DNA of 64,000 nt from Actinomycetes bacterium (GTDB lineage: Bacteria; Actinomycetota; Actinomycetes; Nanopelagicales; Nanopelagicaceae). The DNA lies in NCBI GenBank assembly GCA_025360085.1, contig JANYCW010000018.1, positions 24,334 to 88,333 on the forward strand. The letters run 5' to 3'. The notes under the pieces were generated by a model. The model had not been told where the DNA came from. It did not search any database and saw only the letters and a list, made by a program, of their open reading frames with translations. This document shows positions 55,577-63,333 of this stretch, one piece after another; the first letter of the stretch is position 1, and each line of letters opens with the position of its first letter. Made by a program: the position numbers and the translations under genes.

Positions 55577-55596
55577 AGTTAAGGGGGCAGGGCGGC

Positions 55597-56526
55597 ATGG
55601 ATAGAGAGTGGGTGGCTTGTACCTACACAATCCTTCCATGGCGTTAACAGATACGTGCAGGCTCTAAGGAAGACAGGATGGTTCGTTCCATACGAGCCTG
55701 CATTCCGCCGGAAATTGCCACTCGTACCTTCACATTGGGTTCGCAAATAGTCGCCAGATCTGAATCAGCAGTGAGAGCGATTTCCAATTTGGACAGTGTG
55801 CGTGGGGAGGTTTTAAAGTCACTTGACCGTCTCCTAATTCGCACCGAGTCAGTTGCTTCCTCCAGAATTGAAGGTTTAGCTGCAACGTCAGAAGAGTACG
55901 CACGGGCTCAAAATGGAAATAAGTCGAACGCATCTGCAGTTGCCATGGTGGCCGGTACCCATGCGTTGAGTGGGCTGATTGCTTGCGTTGGCATCACGGG
56001 AAAGATAACTGAGATGGCGATTAAAACCGCGCATCATACGTTAATGAAAGATCTACCTCGCGAACAAGAATCAGCGGGCCAATACCGTCGAGTTCAAAAC
56101 TGGATTGGTGGAAGTAATCATTCACCCCTTGGCGCAATTTTTATCCCCCACCACCAGAAATTGTTAAGAAGCTGATGAAGGATCTCCTGGTATTTGCAAA
56201 TCGCAACGACGTTCCAGTACTCGCACAAGTAGCGATAACTCATGCACAATTTGAAACGATTCACCCTTTTACTGATGGAAATGGTCGTATCGGACGGGCT
56301 TTGGTCCATGCAATTCTACGACGAAGAAAAATTACAACAAGAGTAGTTGTGCCAATTGCTTCCTATCTTGTCGCAAACAAAAAAGCATATTTTGATGATT
56401 TGAACGGGTATCGGGAAGGGCATAGCGAAGCTTTATTGGGGCGTTGTTGAACTCCTACAGGAGTTGGAGAATCTCGAGCAGCGGATTGCGATAAAAGGAA
56501 GCCTCCAGTTAGAGATTACAGGCTAA
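55597..56526 (+). pseudogene. Fic family AMP-transferase pseudogene
   Basis: A decayed copy of the intact Fic gene at 61672-62871. Three lesions are visible: TAA at codon 17 where the intact copy has CAA; loss of one C in a C-run at about 56144-56148, shifting the frame just after NHSPLGAIF; and an in-frame-type deletion of roughly 110 codons after GYREGHSEALLG, after which the matching tail LLQELENLEQRIA resumes near 56449. The inhibitory helix motif SSRIEG and the HPFTDGNGRIGR active site are still readable. It cannot yield a full protein. Confidence 0.85.
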
Positions 56527-56535
56527 CCTTCGCAT

Positions 56536-57933
56536 ATGGTTTTTGCCCGTTCGGCAGATGATTCAATTAATGATCTGCGCTCTGGAGCAACTACGCCGGC
56601 GACACTGGCTGCCCAAGCCTTGGCACGCATTCAAGAAACCGATACGACGGGATATGAACTGCATTCGGTTCTAGCTCTTGCGCCAGAGAACCATGCAGGC
56701 GGGTTTAATTCCGATTCACCTCTAGCCGGCCTACCCATAGTCATAAAAGATAATATAGAAGCAGTTGGACTACCCGCAAGCGCAGGTTCAAGGGCTCTGC
56801 TGGATTATCCAGTTATAAAAGATAGCGAGTTGACCAAGCGATTGCGTGAAGGTGGCGCCAATATTATCGCGGCAACAAATCTCTCTGAGTGGGCAAATAT
56901 TCGATCAACATCTTCAACGAGCGGATGGTCGGCCGTCGGGGGACTAACTGCAAATCCATGGATACATACACACAGCGCCGGCGGTTCGTCCTCTGGCTCG
57001 GGCGCCGCGGTCGCTGCTGGGCTCGTTAGCTTAGCCGTTGGAACTGAAACCGATGGATCCATCATCTGTCCGGCATCCCTGAATGGATGCGTTGGAATTA
57101 AACCCACCGTTGGTCGAGTACCAAGACAGGCCATCGTGCCGGTGAGTGCAAGCCAAGATTCTCCGGGTGCTATGGCGCGTTCGGTGCAGGATGCAGCATT
57201 GTTATTGGAAGTTATGTGTGCCACCACTGGATTAGTTGCAGCAACTCAAGACCAACGCATGTTAAAAATTGGTGTGGTTACATCATGGCTCACGGGTCAC
57301 AACGCAACCGATACGCTATTTAGTTCAGCGTTATCAAAGCTTTCAAAAGCTGGCTTTTCACTCGTTGACATTGATTTAGATCCACCGAGTGAAGAGGTTA
57401 GCAACAACGAATACGAAGTTTTATTGCACGAGCTATTCGATGATATGGGCGACTATTTAAATTTACGCACCGATTCAACGCTTACATCCTTAGCTGATCT
57501 CGTTGCATACAACATCGCGCACAGAGAGATGGAACTTAAATACTTTGGGCAAGAGTCATTTGAAAAAGCGTTGACTCTTGGTGGACGCAACAGCGCTTAC
57601 CAGGCCAAGCGTGCGCGCAATGTATTGTGGGCGGAAAGAACACTCTCAAAGGGCTTCACCGAAGTAGATGTATTAATCGGCCCAACATATTCACCTGCTT
57701 GGGTGAGCACCCTTGATACGGGCGATGATCACGGTGAAAACAGTTGGATCACCATAGCGCCTGCAATAACTGGTACTCCAATTGGCACCGTGCCTATGGG
57801 AATCTGCGATGGCCTGCCAGTTGGGCTCGGCGTTGTTGCCAAAGCGATGGATGAGATTCGCCTAATTACTGCTCTAGCTCAGATTGAGAGCACTCTAGAT
57901 ATTGGTGTCTTAGTGCCAACCTTTAAAAAGTAA
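56536..57933 (+). CDS. Amidase signature family protein
   Basis: A 465-residue amidase. The Ser-cisSer-Lys triad can be placed: Lys in IVIKDNIEA, cis-Ser in AGGSSSGSGAAVAAG, and nucleophile Ser in TETDGSIICP. Substrate is unknown; relatives cleave many amides. TAACCT ends six bases before the ATG and overlaps the stop of the Fic pseudogene frame. No GatB or GatC is nearby, so it is not a typical GatA. Confidence 0.88.
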   Translation: MVFARSADDSINDLRSGATTPATLAAQALARIQETDTTGYELHSVLALAPENHAGGFNSDSPLAGLPIVIKDNIEAVGLPASAGSRALLDYPVIKDSELTKRLREGGANIIAATNLSEWANIRSTSSTSGWSAVGGLTANPWIHTHSAGGSSSGSGAAVAAGLVSLAVGTETDGSIICPASLNGCVGIKPTVGRVPRQAIVPVSASQDSPGAMARSVQDAALLLEVMCATTGLVAATQDQRMLKIGVVTSWLTGHNATDTLFSSALSKLSKAGFSLVDIDLDPPSEEVSNNEYEVLLHELFDDMGDYLNLRTDSTLTSLADLVAYNIAHREMELKYFGQESFEKALTLGGRNSAYQAKRARNVLWAERTLSKGFTEVDVLIGPTYSPAWVSTLDTGDDHGENSWITIAPAITGTPIGTVPMGICDGLPVGLGVVAKAMDEIRLITALAQIESTLDIGVLVPTFKK

Positions 57934-57965
57934 TTCAGTGGACGGATCATAACGGTATGAATTTA

Positions 57966-58570
57966 TTAGCCGCCTTGGACATTTACCAACTTCCACTTAA
58001 GCGCCCGTCTATGCATCCACTTTGGAACTCCACCACGATTAACCCATAGCAATAACATCGCTAGCCCAATCATCAAGCCAATTACACCGGCGCTGTCAAT
58101 CTTTAGTCTCCTTAAAGGACCGACATGATCTGAATCATTTGTGAGGACAATAAACACATCCGCTCGCTTCTTCAGTACGTCAAAAACCAAATTAGTCGCT
58201 AGGTTTTACATCAGAACCTTTTTCTTGATGCACTGTTACTTTCGCCTGAAGCTCGAATCCTTCATCGCCACATTGCCAAGGTGACTTGGGTAAAGATTTT
58301 GTTTGGCAGCTAAATTTTCCGTATTCGATTTCGATTTTTGGATTTGTTTCAAGGGCGCGCAAGTAAACATTCTGTCGTATCTGTTGTGATTTTTCATATG
58401 GTTTCGGCTGGATTCGGGCCGTGAAGTATTTGATTTTTACTACGTCGAATTCTTGAAGTATATGCGAGAAGAGTGCCTCTAAATCAAGCCACTTTTAAGG
58501 TGTCCCGATAAGTGCTCGCCGATACACATTCGAATCCATCGACATAAACGAAGGCGGTTAGCTTGGGCAT
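57966..58570 (-). pseudogene. NYN-domain (PIN-like RNase) protein pseudogene
   Basis: On the minus strand from ATG 58570 (MPKLTAFVYVDGFE), different frames together spell an NYN-type protein: KWLDLEALFSHILQEFDVVKI, then YFTARIQPKPYEKSQQIRQ and YLRALETNP, and finally KKRADVFIVLTNDSDHVGPLRR. Breaks seen: a frame change between VDGFE and the next block, TAA within GTP-stop-KWLDLEA (a Tyr codon in relatives), and one extra A in a run before the LVFDVLKKRADVF block, shifting the frame. The acidic residues of the nuclease site are partly kept. Non-functional as it stands. Confidence 0.75.
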
Positions 58571-58639
58571 AGAGTTGAACCTATAGTGGCCTTAGCGTGA
58601 AAATTTGCTATCCACAGACCATCATTACTCATGAGTATG

Positions 58640-58699
58640 AAAAGGTAGTCGATATTCATTATAAATAACAGATTTTGCAAAGCCTGAATGCTACCTTTT
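58640..58699. promoter_or_regulatory. Inverted repeat upstream of the formamidase gene
   Basis: AAAAGGTAG (58640-58648) and CTACCTTTT (58691-58699) are perfect 9-base inverted copies 42 bases apart. The right arm contains the TACCTT box that ends six bases before ATG 58704. This could be a looped pair of repressor half-sites; no regulator gene is adjacent. Confidence 0.35.
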
Positions 58700-58703
58700 C
58701 TGC

Positions 58704-59624
58704 ATGAATCCAACTGTCAAACTTACGAGAGACCAACATATCTGGTCATATAAAGCCGATATGAAACCAGTGGTTTCAGTACAACCTGGCACCGTTATTG
58801 AGATTGAAACCTGGGATTGCTTCACCGGCCAAGTTCAAAAAGAGTCAGATACATTGCTCACCCTTGATATGACTCGCATCAACAGTGCAACGGGCCCGAT
58901 AGAGGTAATCGGGGCCGAGCCTGGTGACTCACTTTCTGTAACCCTGATCGATATCAGACCCGGCCCACAAGGCGCGGCGATGGTCATCCCCGAGTGGGGT
59001 CAGTTAATCGAACACACTACCGCTCCACAGACTCGCATCTTTGCAGTTAAAGATGGCACCATCACCATGCAATCCAATGGCGTGGAATTTCCAACGCGTC
59101 CAATGTTTGGTGTCATTGGTGTTGCACCGGCAAGCGGTGAGATCGGAACTTTCTTTGCCGGTCGCCATGGTGGAAATATGGATGATCATCTCAATGGAAT
59201 CGGTGCCACTGTTCACTTGCCGGTATTTCAACCTGGTGGGCAGTTGGCAATCGGAGATATGCATGCATCGATGGGTGATGGTGAAATTTCTGGTACCGGT
59301 GTAGAAATTGGCGGCACTGGAATTATCAAAGTCGATTTAATCAAAGGAAATGCTGCAGGTTGGCCGGTGACAGAGCTCAAAGATTCCTGGGTTACTCACG
59401 GCACGGCAGGCAATATTCAAGATGCACTCAAACATGCCTGCGAAGAGGCCGCGAAGTTATTAGTAGATCACTGGGGCTTTACGATGGAAGATGCATTTAT
59501 CTTTCTCTCTGTTGCCTGTGATCTCGGAATCGCACAAAACATTCATCCTTTACCTGACGGCTTTGCCGTTGCCAAGATGCGAGTACCAAAGATTGCACGT
59601 GCACCAAAACCATTTAACATATAA
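58704..59624 (+). CDS. Acetamidase/formamidase family protein
   Basis: A 306-residue FmdA/AmdA-type amidohydrolase. Family markers: AEPGDSLSVTLIDI, GGNMDDHL and GDMHASMGDGEISGTGVE. It releases ammonia and a short acid from formamide or acetamide. If formamide is the substrate, formate would go to the dehydrogenase encoded earlier. An APC permease follows in the same direction after 61 bases and may bring in the substrate. Confidence 0.88.
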   Translation: MNPTVKLTRDQHIWSYKADMKPVVSVQPGTVIEIETWDCFTGQVQKESDTLLTLDMTRINSATGPIEVIGAEPGDSLSVTLIDIRPGPQGAAMVIPEWGQLIEHTTAPQTRIFAVKDGTITMQSNGVEFPTRPMFGVIGVAPASGEIGTFFAGRHGGNMDDHLNGIGATVHLPVFQPGGQLAIGDMHASMGDGEISGTGVEIGGTGIIKVDLIKGNAAGWPVTELKDSWVTHGTAGNIQDALKHACEEAAKLLVDHWGFTMEDAFIFLSVACDLGIAQNIHPLPDGFAVAKMRVPKIARAPKPFNI

Positions 59625-59685
59625 AGCACCGCCCCATAACTTCACATGAAGTGATGGTTTTGTCGTTAAGAAACGGAGAAAATAA

Positions 59686-61122
59686 ATGGCACAACTAGAA
59701 AAAAATGCCGTTGGTTTACGCGAAGTCGTGTTCCAATCAATCTGTTCGATGGCTCCCGGCGCAGCTATTGCCGCCTCAATACCATTTGGCTCACCTCTTG
59801 CCGGTGGAGCCCTGCCCCTTGCCGTGATCTTTGCCTTCATCGGCATCTTCTTTACCGCATCGAGCATCGGTCAACTTGCCGCACATATTCCATCGGCAGG
59901 CTCTGTTGCAACATATAGCGCCGTTGGACTTCGTCCGTGGGTTGGGTTCCTGGTTGGCTGGGCATATGCAGCCGTTGAAATTCTCATCGTGCCACTTGTT
60001 ATGTTGCAACTTGGATTTACCGTTGCAGGAGAGTGGCATGCAGAACAACCTTCATTCTCAGCTGGAAACTGGTGGATTTTCACAGCGGCAGGCACTCTTC
60101 TTGTCGGCGCAATTGTTTACAAGGGCGTTCGTTCCTCTGCGCGTACTGGTGTAATCCTTGGCGCAATTGAAATCGGAGTTTTTCTTTTAGTTGGAATCAT
60201 CCTTGTTATAAAAGCTGGCAGCAATAACGATCTTGCTGTCTTCTCACCACATTATGCAAATGCAACAGGTTTTCAAGGATGGTCTGGCGTTATCGCAGGA
60301 TCAGTCTTTTGCCTGCTCGCATTCTCTGGCTTTGAAGCCGCGGCCCCACTTGCTGAAGAGACTGAAAACCCACGCAAGAACATTCCAAAAGCAGTTATGT
60401 ATGCAACGCTTTCAATCGGCGCGTTGTATGTATTCACAACATATGCCGCAGTTGTTACATTCGGTCCAGAAAAGTTCAAGGACTTCGCCGCTTACAATAA
60501 CGGTGCACCATGGGATGGCCTAGCAAGAGGCGTCGGAACAATTTTCTGGCTATTAGTTCTCTTTGCAATCATCAACTCAACAATCGCAAATGCAAACGCG
60601 GGTGCAAACGTCTTCACACGTACGGCATTTGCTTTCGGTCGCGCAGGAGTTTTCCCTAAAGCACTTGCTGCCATTGATCCAAAGCACAAGACTCCACGCA
60701 ACGCCGTCATCGTGCAGCTCATCGTTGGATTAGTTCTAGCCCTTGGCCTTGGTGCTAAGTACACACCACAGACTGCCTTTGGAATCATCGCAACCGGACT
60801 GGTAGTTGCAGTTGTTCCTGTCTACATGATAGCAAACCTTGCCTGCATCGGTTACTTCACTAAGCACCGAAGAGAAGAGCGCCATCCTGTCATTCACATC
60901 ATCGTGCCAATCATCGGCTTCATCTTCTTGGTCCCTGGCTTTTTCAATGCAGCAGGAATCACGGGAATGCCCGGATTGAGTTTCATCATCTCCCTTGCAG
61001 CACCCCTTACATATGGTGCTTATGCGATGGGTGCTTGGATGGTCGTGGGTCTATTTGCCCTCGGTTATCTTTCATCTAAGAAGCCCGAGGCGATTGCCGA
61101 GGTCGCAACAATTCACGGCTAA
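59686..61122 (+). CDS. APC superfamily amino acid/amine permease
   Basis: A 478-residue permease with about twelve helices. The first helix region ICSMAPGAAIAASIPFG and the FSGFEAAAPLAEETENPRKNIPKA segment are typical of APC transporters. CGGAGAAAATAA upstream provides a ribosome site. Its codon use looks slightly more GC-rich and regular than its neighbours, which may mean high expression. Substrate perhaps an amide or amino acid, from context only. Confidence 0.85.
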   Translation: MAQLEKNAVGLREVVFQSICSMAPGAAIAASIPFGSPLAGGALPLAVIFAFIGIFFTASSIGQLAAHIPSAGSVATYSAVGLRPWVGFLVGWAYAAVEILIVPLVMLQLGFTVAGEWHAEQPSFSAGNWWIFTAAGTLLVGAIVYKGVRSSARTGVILGAIEIGVFLLVGIILVIKAGSNNDLAVFSPHYANATGFQGWSGVIAGSVFCLLAFSGFEAAAPLAEETENPRKNIPKAVMYATLSIGALYVFTTYAAVVTFGPEKFKDFAAYNNGAPWDGLARGVGTIFWLLVLFAIINSTIANANAGANVFTRTAFAFGRAGVFPKALAAIDPKHKTPRNAVIVQLIVGLVLALGLGAKYTPQTAFGIIATGLVVAVVPVYMIANLACIGYFTKHRREERHPVIHIIVPIIGFIFLVPGFFNAAGITGMPGLSFIISLAAPLTYGAYAMGAWMVVGLFALGYLSSKKPEAIAEVATIHG

Positions 61123-61127
61123 AGCGC

Positions 61128-61159
61128 AGTGGCCTCACGGTTAATCGCGTGAGGCCACT
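61128..61159 (+). terminator. Hairpin after the APC permease, repeated at 63.15 kb
   Basis: AGTGGCCTCACG pairs perfectly with CGTGAGGCCACT over 12 bp around an 8-base loop, six bases after the permease stop. There is no strong T-run. A nearly identical hairpin, loop included, lies at 63149-63182, so it may be a repeat element as well as a terminator. Confidence 0.6.
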
Positions 61160-61257
61160 TCGCCACTTTCGCGAAGTTTTTGTACTGCACCAATACGATT
61201 AAGAAAATCATCTCTATCTTTATCAGTTAAAACCATTGTGGTACTCCCATCAATAAT

Positions 61258-61303
61258 CAGGGATTTGTCTCTGGATCGAATCCGCATTCCATAAAGCCCC
61301 ATG
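61258..61303. repeat. Degenerate copy of the 62.87 kb repeat
   Basis: About 45 bases here (beginning ATCAGGGATT and ending AAAGCCCCA) match 62872-62914 with scattered substitutions and a 2-base indel. Together with the hairpin repeats it shows that the flanks of the intact Fic gene share sequence. Confidence 0.5.
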
Positions 61304-61361
61304 TATGAGCTATACAGCCTGTCATCCATCGGTTCTACCGGTGCGGTTGCCCGGTTGGCGT

Positions 61362-61454
61362 GGAGCAAGCCGAAGGGCTTAGCGCTCCAAAACCTTCTTC
61401 TGCGAGGCCTAAACCTCGGACAGTTTTCGTCGCACCTATTGTGCGACAGAAGAA
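61362..61454 (+). other. Cluster of nested stem-loops, possible structured RNA
   Basis: Gene-free DNA with three well-formed helices: GGAGC-AAGCC-GAAG-GGCTT closed by GCTCC (61362-61388); CGAGG-CCTAAA-CCTCG (61403-61418); GTCGCAC-CTATT-GTGCGAC (61429-61447). TTCTTCT (61395-61401) and AGAAGAA (61448-61454) enclose the latter two as a junction stem. No T-run follows. It matches no RNA family I can name. Confidence 0.4.
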
Positions 61455-61464
61455 AAGTTAACAG

Positions 61465-61590
61465 GTGCTACTGACAAAGTTGGCTGGTATCACTAGGCGA
61501 TATACAACGGACGTTCTTGCAGCAACAAATCCATTAGCTCAACGTTGGCGTAACCCGGAGGATGTCATACGAGTAGTTGTGCCCCCATAG
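61465..61590 (+). CDS. Very small frame ahead of the intact Fic gene (uncertain)
   Basis: A 41-residue frame from GTG 61465, ending NPEDVIRVVVPP. Only its tail resembles the small frame before the Fic pseudogene. It lacks a clear ribosome site. It may be an antitoxin-like partner, a leader peptide, or simply shared DNA; I see no FicA/VbhA inhibitory motif in it. Confidence 0.22.
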   Translation: MLLTKLAGITRRYTTDVLAATNPLAQRWRNPEDVIRVVVPP

Positions 61591-61663
61591 TGGAATAACC
61601 TCGATTATATTCTACATTGTTGCCTTTAATGTGGAATAACGATACGTTTATTCTACATTAAAG
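61591..61663. promoter_or_regulatory. Tandem operators and RBS-covering hairpin before fic
   Basis: Two 28-base units, each TGGAATAA, ten bases, ATTCTACATT, lie at 61591-61618 and 61632-61659, exactly 41 bases apart. Around the second unit, CTTTAATGTGGAATAA (61624-61639) and TTATTCTACATTAAAG (61648-61663) form a 16-bp inverted repeat with one G-T wobble, whose right arm overlaps the start of the AAGGAGG ribosome site at 61661-61667. This could bind a repressor as DNA, or hide the ribosome site as RNA. Confidence 0.7.
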
Positions 61664-61671
61664 GAGGTGAC

Positions 61672-62871
61672 ATGGCCAAGATAGTTCAGGGATGGATTGC
61701 CTGCACTTATCAGGAGATTCCTTGGCAACAACAGGTGCGTGCTGGGACTCGGGAAGACCGGAAGGTTCGTTCCATCAAAGTTTGCATTCCGCCTGAAATT
61801 GCACATCGGACATTCACTCTTAGCTCCGATCTAATTGCAAAATCCGAGTCTGCGATAAAGGCGATCGCCAATCTAGATAATGCATATGGAGAGATATTAA
61901 AACCACTAGAGCATCTTCTGATTCGCACTGAATCGATTGCCTCTTCCAAAATTGAAAATCTATTCGCTACCTCTGAAGAGTACGCTCAAGCTCAACATGG
62001 GAATAAATCAAACTCATCAGCAATTGCGATGGTCGCTGGTACAGATGCATTAGCCACTTTGATTGCCTCTGTTGATTTAAACAAAACCATCTCTGATACG
62101 AGTATAAAATTGGCCCACCAGTTGCTCATGAAAGACGTTCCTCGCGAACAAGATAGTGCCGGCAAATATCGCCGAGTTCAAAACTGGATTGACGGCAGTA
62201 ATCACTCGCCGCTCGGCGCAATCTTTGTTCCACCGCCACCAGAGATGGTTAAAAATCTGATGCACGATCTCTTGAAGTTTGCTAATCGCGATGATGTGCC
62301 AGCGCTAGCGCAGGCTGCGATAGCACACGCCCAATTTGAAACAATTCACCCATTCACCGATGGCAATGGTCGAATTGGCCGTGCCTTGGTAAATGCGATC
62401 TTAAGGCGAAGGATGGTAACTACGAGAGTAATCGTTCCGATTGCTTCATCTCTTGCAGCACACCGAACTGGTTATTTTGAAGATTTAAGTGGCTATCGAG
62501 TCGGCCACTTTGAGCACCTGCTTATTCGTTTCGCCGATGCATCAATTATTGCAGCAACAGAGGCGAGTACTACGGCAAAATACCTAGCTGAGCTGCCTGC
62601 CACATGGAAGACAAAACTGGGAATTGTTCGATCTGGTGGCTCAACCTCAAAATTATTAGAATTTTTGATTTCTAATCCAGTGTTTTCTGCTGAAGAGTTG
62701 ATAGGAGTCATTGGGAAAAATCCTTCAGGTATCTATCGAACAATATCTAAGTTGCACAGTGTCGGAATCCTTGTTCCAGTTACGACTCGGAAGCGAAATC
62801 AAATTTGGGCCTCTTACGATGTCCTCCAGGAACTCGATGGCTTAGATCAACGAATTGCTCTCCGCCATTAA
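61672..62871 (+). CDS. Fic family protein, class II (adenylyltransferase)
   Basis: A 399-residue Fic protein. The inhibitory helix motif SSKIEN (residues 91-96) precedes the Fic domain, which has the full active site HPFTDGNGRIGR (His226). A C-terminal winged helix (about residues 315-390, FLISNPVFSAEELIGVIG in part) follows. Class II Fic enzymes transfer AMP to target protein hydroxyls and are held off by the inhibitory helix. A strong AAGGAGGTG site lies 4 bases before the ATG. An inactive copy lies 6 kb upstream. Confidence 0.9.
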   Translation: MAKIVQGWIACTYQEIPWQQQVRAGTREDRKVRSIKVCIPPEIAHRTFTLSSDLIAKSESAIKAIANLDNAYGEILKPLEHLLIRTESIASSKIENLFATSEEYAQAQHGNKSNSSAIAMVAGTDALATLIASVDLNKTISDTSIKLAHQLLMKDVPREQDSAGKYRRVQNWIDGSNHSPLGAIFVPPPPEMVKNLMHDLLKFANRDDVPALAQAAIAHAQFETIHPFTDGNGRIGRALVNAILRRRMVTTRVIVPIASSLAAHRTGYFEDLSGYRVGHFEHLLIRFADASIIAATEASTTAKYLAELPATWKTKLGIVRSGGSTSKLLEFLISNPVFSAEELIGVIGKNPSGIYRTISKLHSVGILVPVTTRKRNQIWASYDVLQELDGLDQRIALRH

Positions 62872-62904
62872 TCAGGGATTCGATTCTGGTGCGAATCTGC
62901 ATAC

Positions 62905-62938
62905 AAAAGCCCCACAGAGATGAATCTGCGGGGCTTTC
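62905..62938 (+). terminator. Terminator after fic
   Basis: AAAGCCCC (62906-62913) pairs with GGGGCTTT (62930-62937), with an inner CAGA/TCTG helix. The 32 bases 62899-62930 recur exactly at 63302-63333. Confidence 0.75.
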
Positions 62939-63066
62939 GTTCTGTAACTCTTGATTCACGAGGGCACAACGACGATGTTCTCAAAGACTAGCACCGATTT
63001 ATTGTCCACAGTTAAGACATTCTCGTAGCTTGTTAAGAAATATTTCATTTAAATTCATCCCTGCGT

Positions 63067-63140
63067 GTCACTGTAGCTCAGAGGATAGAGCGGCACAACG
63101 ACTATGTTGCAGGCCGCGAGTTCGAATCTCGCCAGTGACA
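63067..63140 (+). tRNA. tRNA-like sequence with abnormal anticodon arm
   Basis: Acceptor GTCACTG/CAGTGAC (7 bp, then A), D stem GCTC/GAGC with an AGAGGATA loop, and T arm GCGAG-TTCGAAT-CTCGC are perfect. The middle is one base too long for a normal tRNA of this type: the best helix is CAAC/GTTG with a six-base loop GACTAT, and no frame puts T at position 33. D arm and variable loop look like tRNA-Arg. It is probably a degenerate tRNA or a tRNA-derived attachment site; an identity cannot be assigned. Confidence 0.5.
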
Positions 63141-63148
63141 TGCACACT

Positions 63149-63182
63149 AAGTGGCCTTACGGTTAGTCGCGTGAGGCCACTT
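63149..63182 (+). repeat. Second copy of the AGTGGCC hairpin
   Basis: AAGTGGCCTTACG pairs with CGTGAGGCCACTT (one G-T) around an 8-base loop. Apart from two substitutions it equals the hairpin at 61128-61159, in the same orientation, nine bases after the tRNA-like sequence. Confidence 0.7.
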
Positions 63183-63258
63183 CGCTTTTCGCTCTCACCT
63201 CACTATCAATAAGTGCTAACCTTTATCTACACCGCTTGAGGTTTCGTCTTCAAGCTTA

Positions 63259-63290
63259 GGGCTCAACCGAAAGGTTGGGCCCTTTGTATT
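63259..63290 (+). terminator. Strong terminator with GAAA tetraloop
   Basis: GGGCTCAACC and GGTTGGGCCC pair over 10 bp (one wobble) around GAAA, followed by TTTGTATTTATT. A smaller stem, GCTTGA/TTCAAGC, lies just before it. No gene directly upstream needs it, other than the tRNA-like sequence, so a short RNA may end here. Confidence 0.7.
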
Positions 63291-63301
63291 TATTCCTTTG
63301 G

Positions 63302-63333
63302 GCATACAAAAGCCCCACAGAGATGAATCTGCG
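63302..63333. repeat. Exact 32-base copy of 62899-62930, cut off mid-terminator
   Basis: Identical to the left part of the fic terminator, up to CTGCG; the right arm of the stem is missing and unrelated DNA follows. This is the likely join between the native chromosome and the last 670 bases. Confidence 0.8.

Noticed and set aside
61141..61368. Minus-strand 75-codon frame as a gene
   Set aside because: Its last codons lie in the hairpin after the APC permease, its middle matches a noncoding repeat near 62.87 kb with an indel, and it has no convincing start or promoter.
61591..61663. CRISPR-like short repeats
   Set aside because: Only two copies exist, they are internally palindromic, and they sit directly before a gene; there are no spacers of regular length and no cas genes in the window.
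63127..63182. Integron attC site
   Set aside because: No integrase gene and no RYYYAAC/GTTRRRY core pair are visible. The hairpins are better read as repeated terminators or repeat elements.
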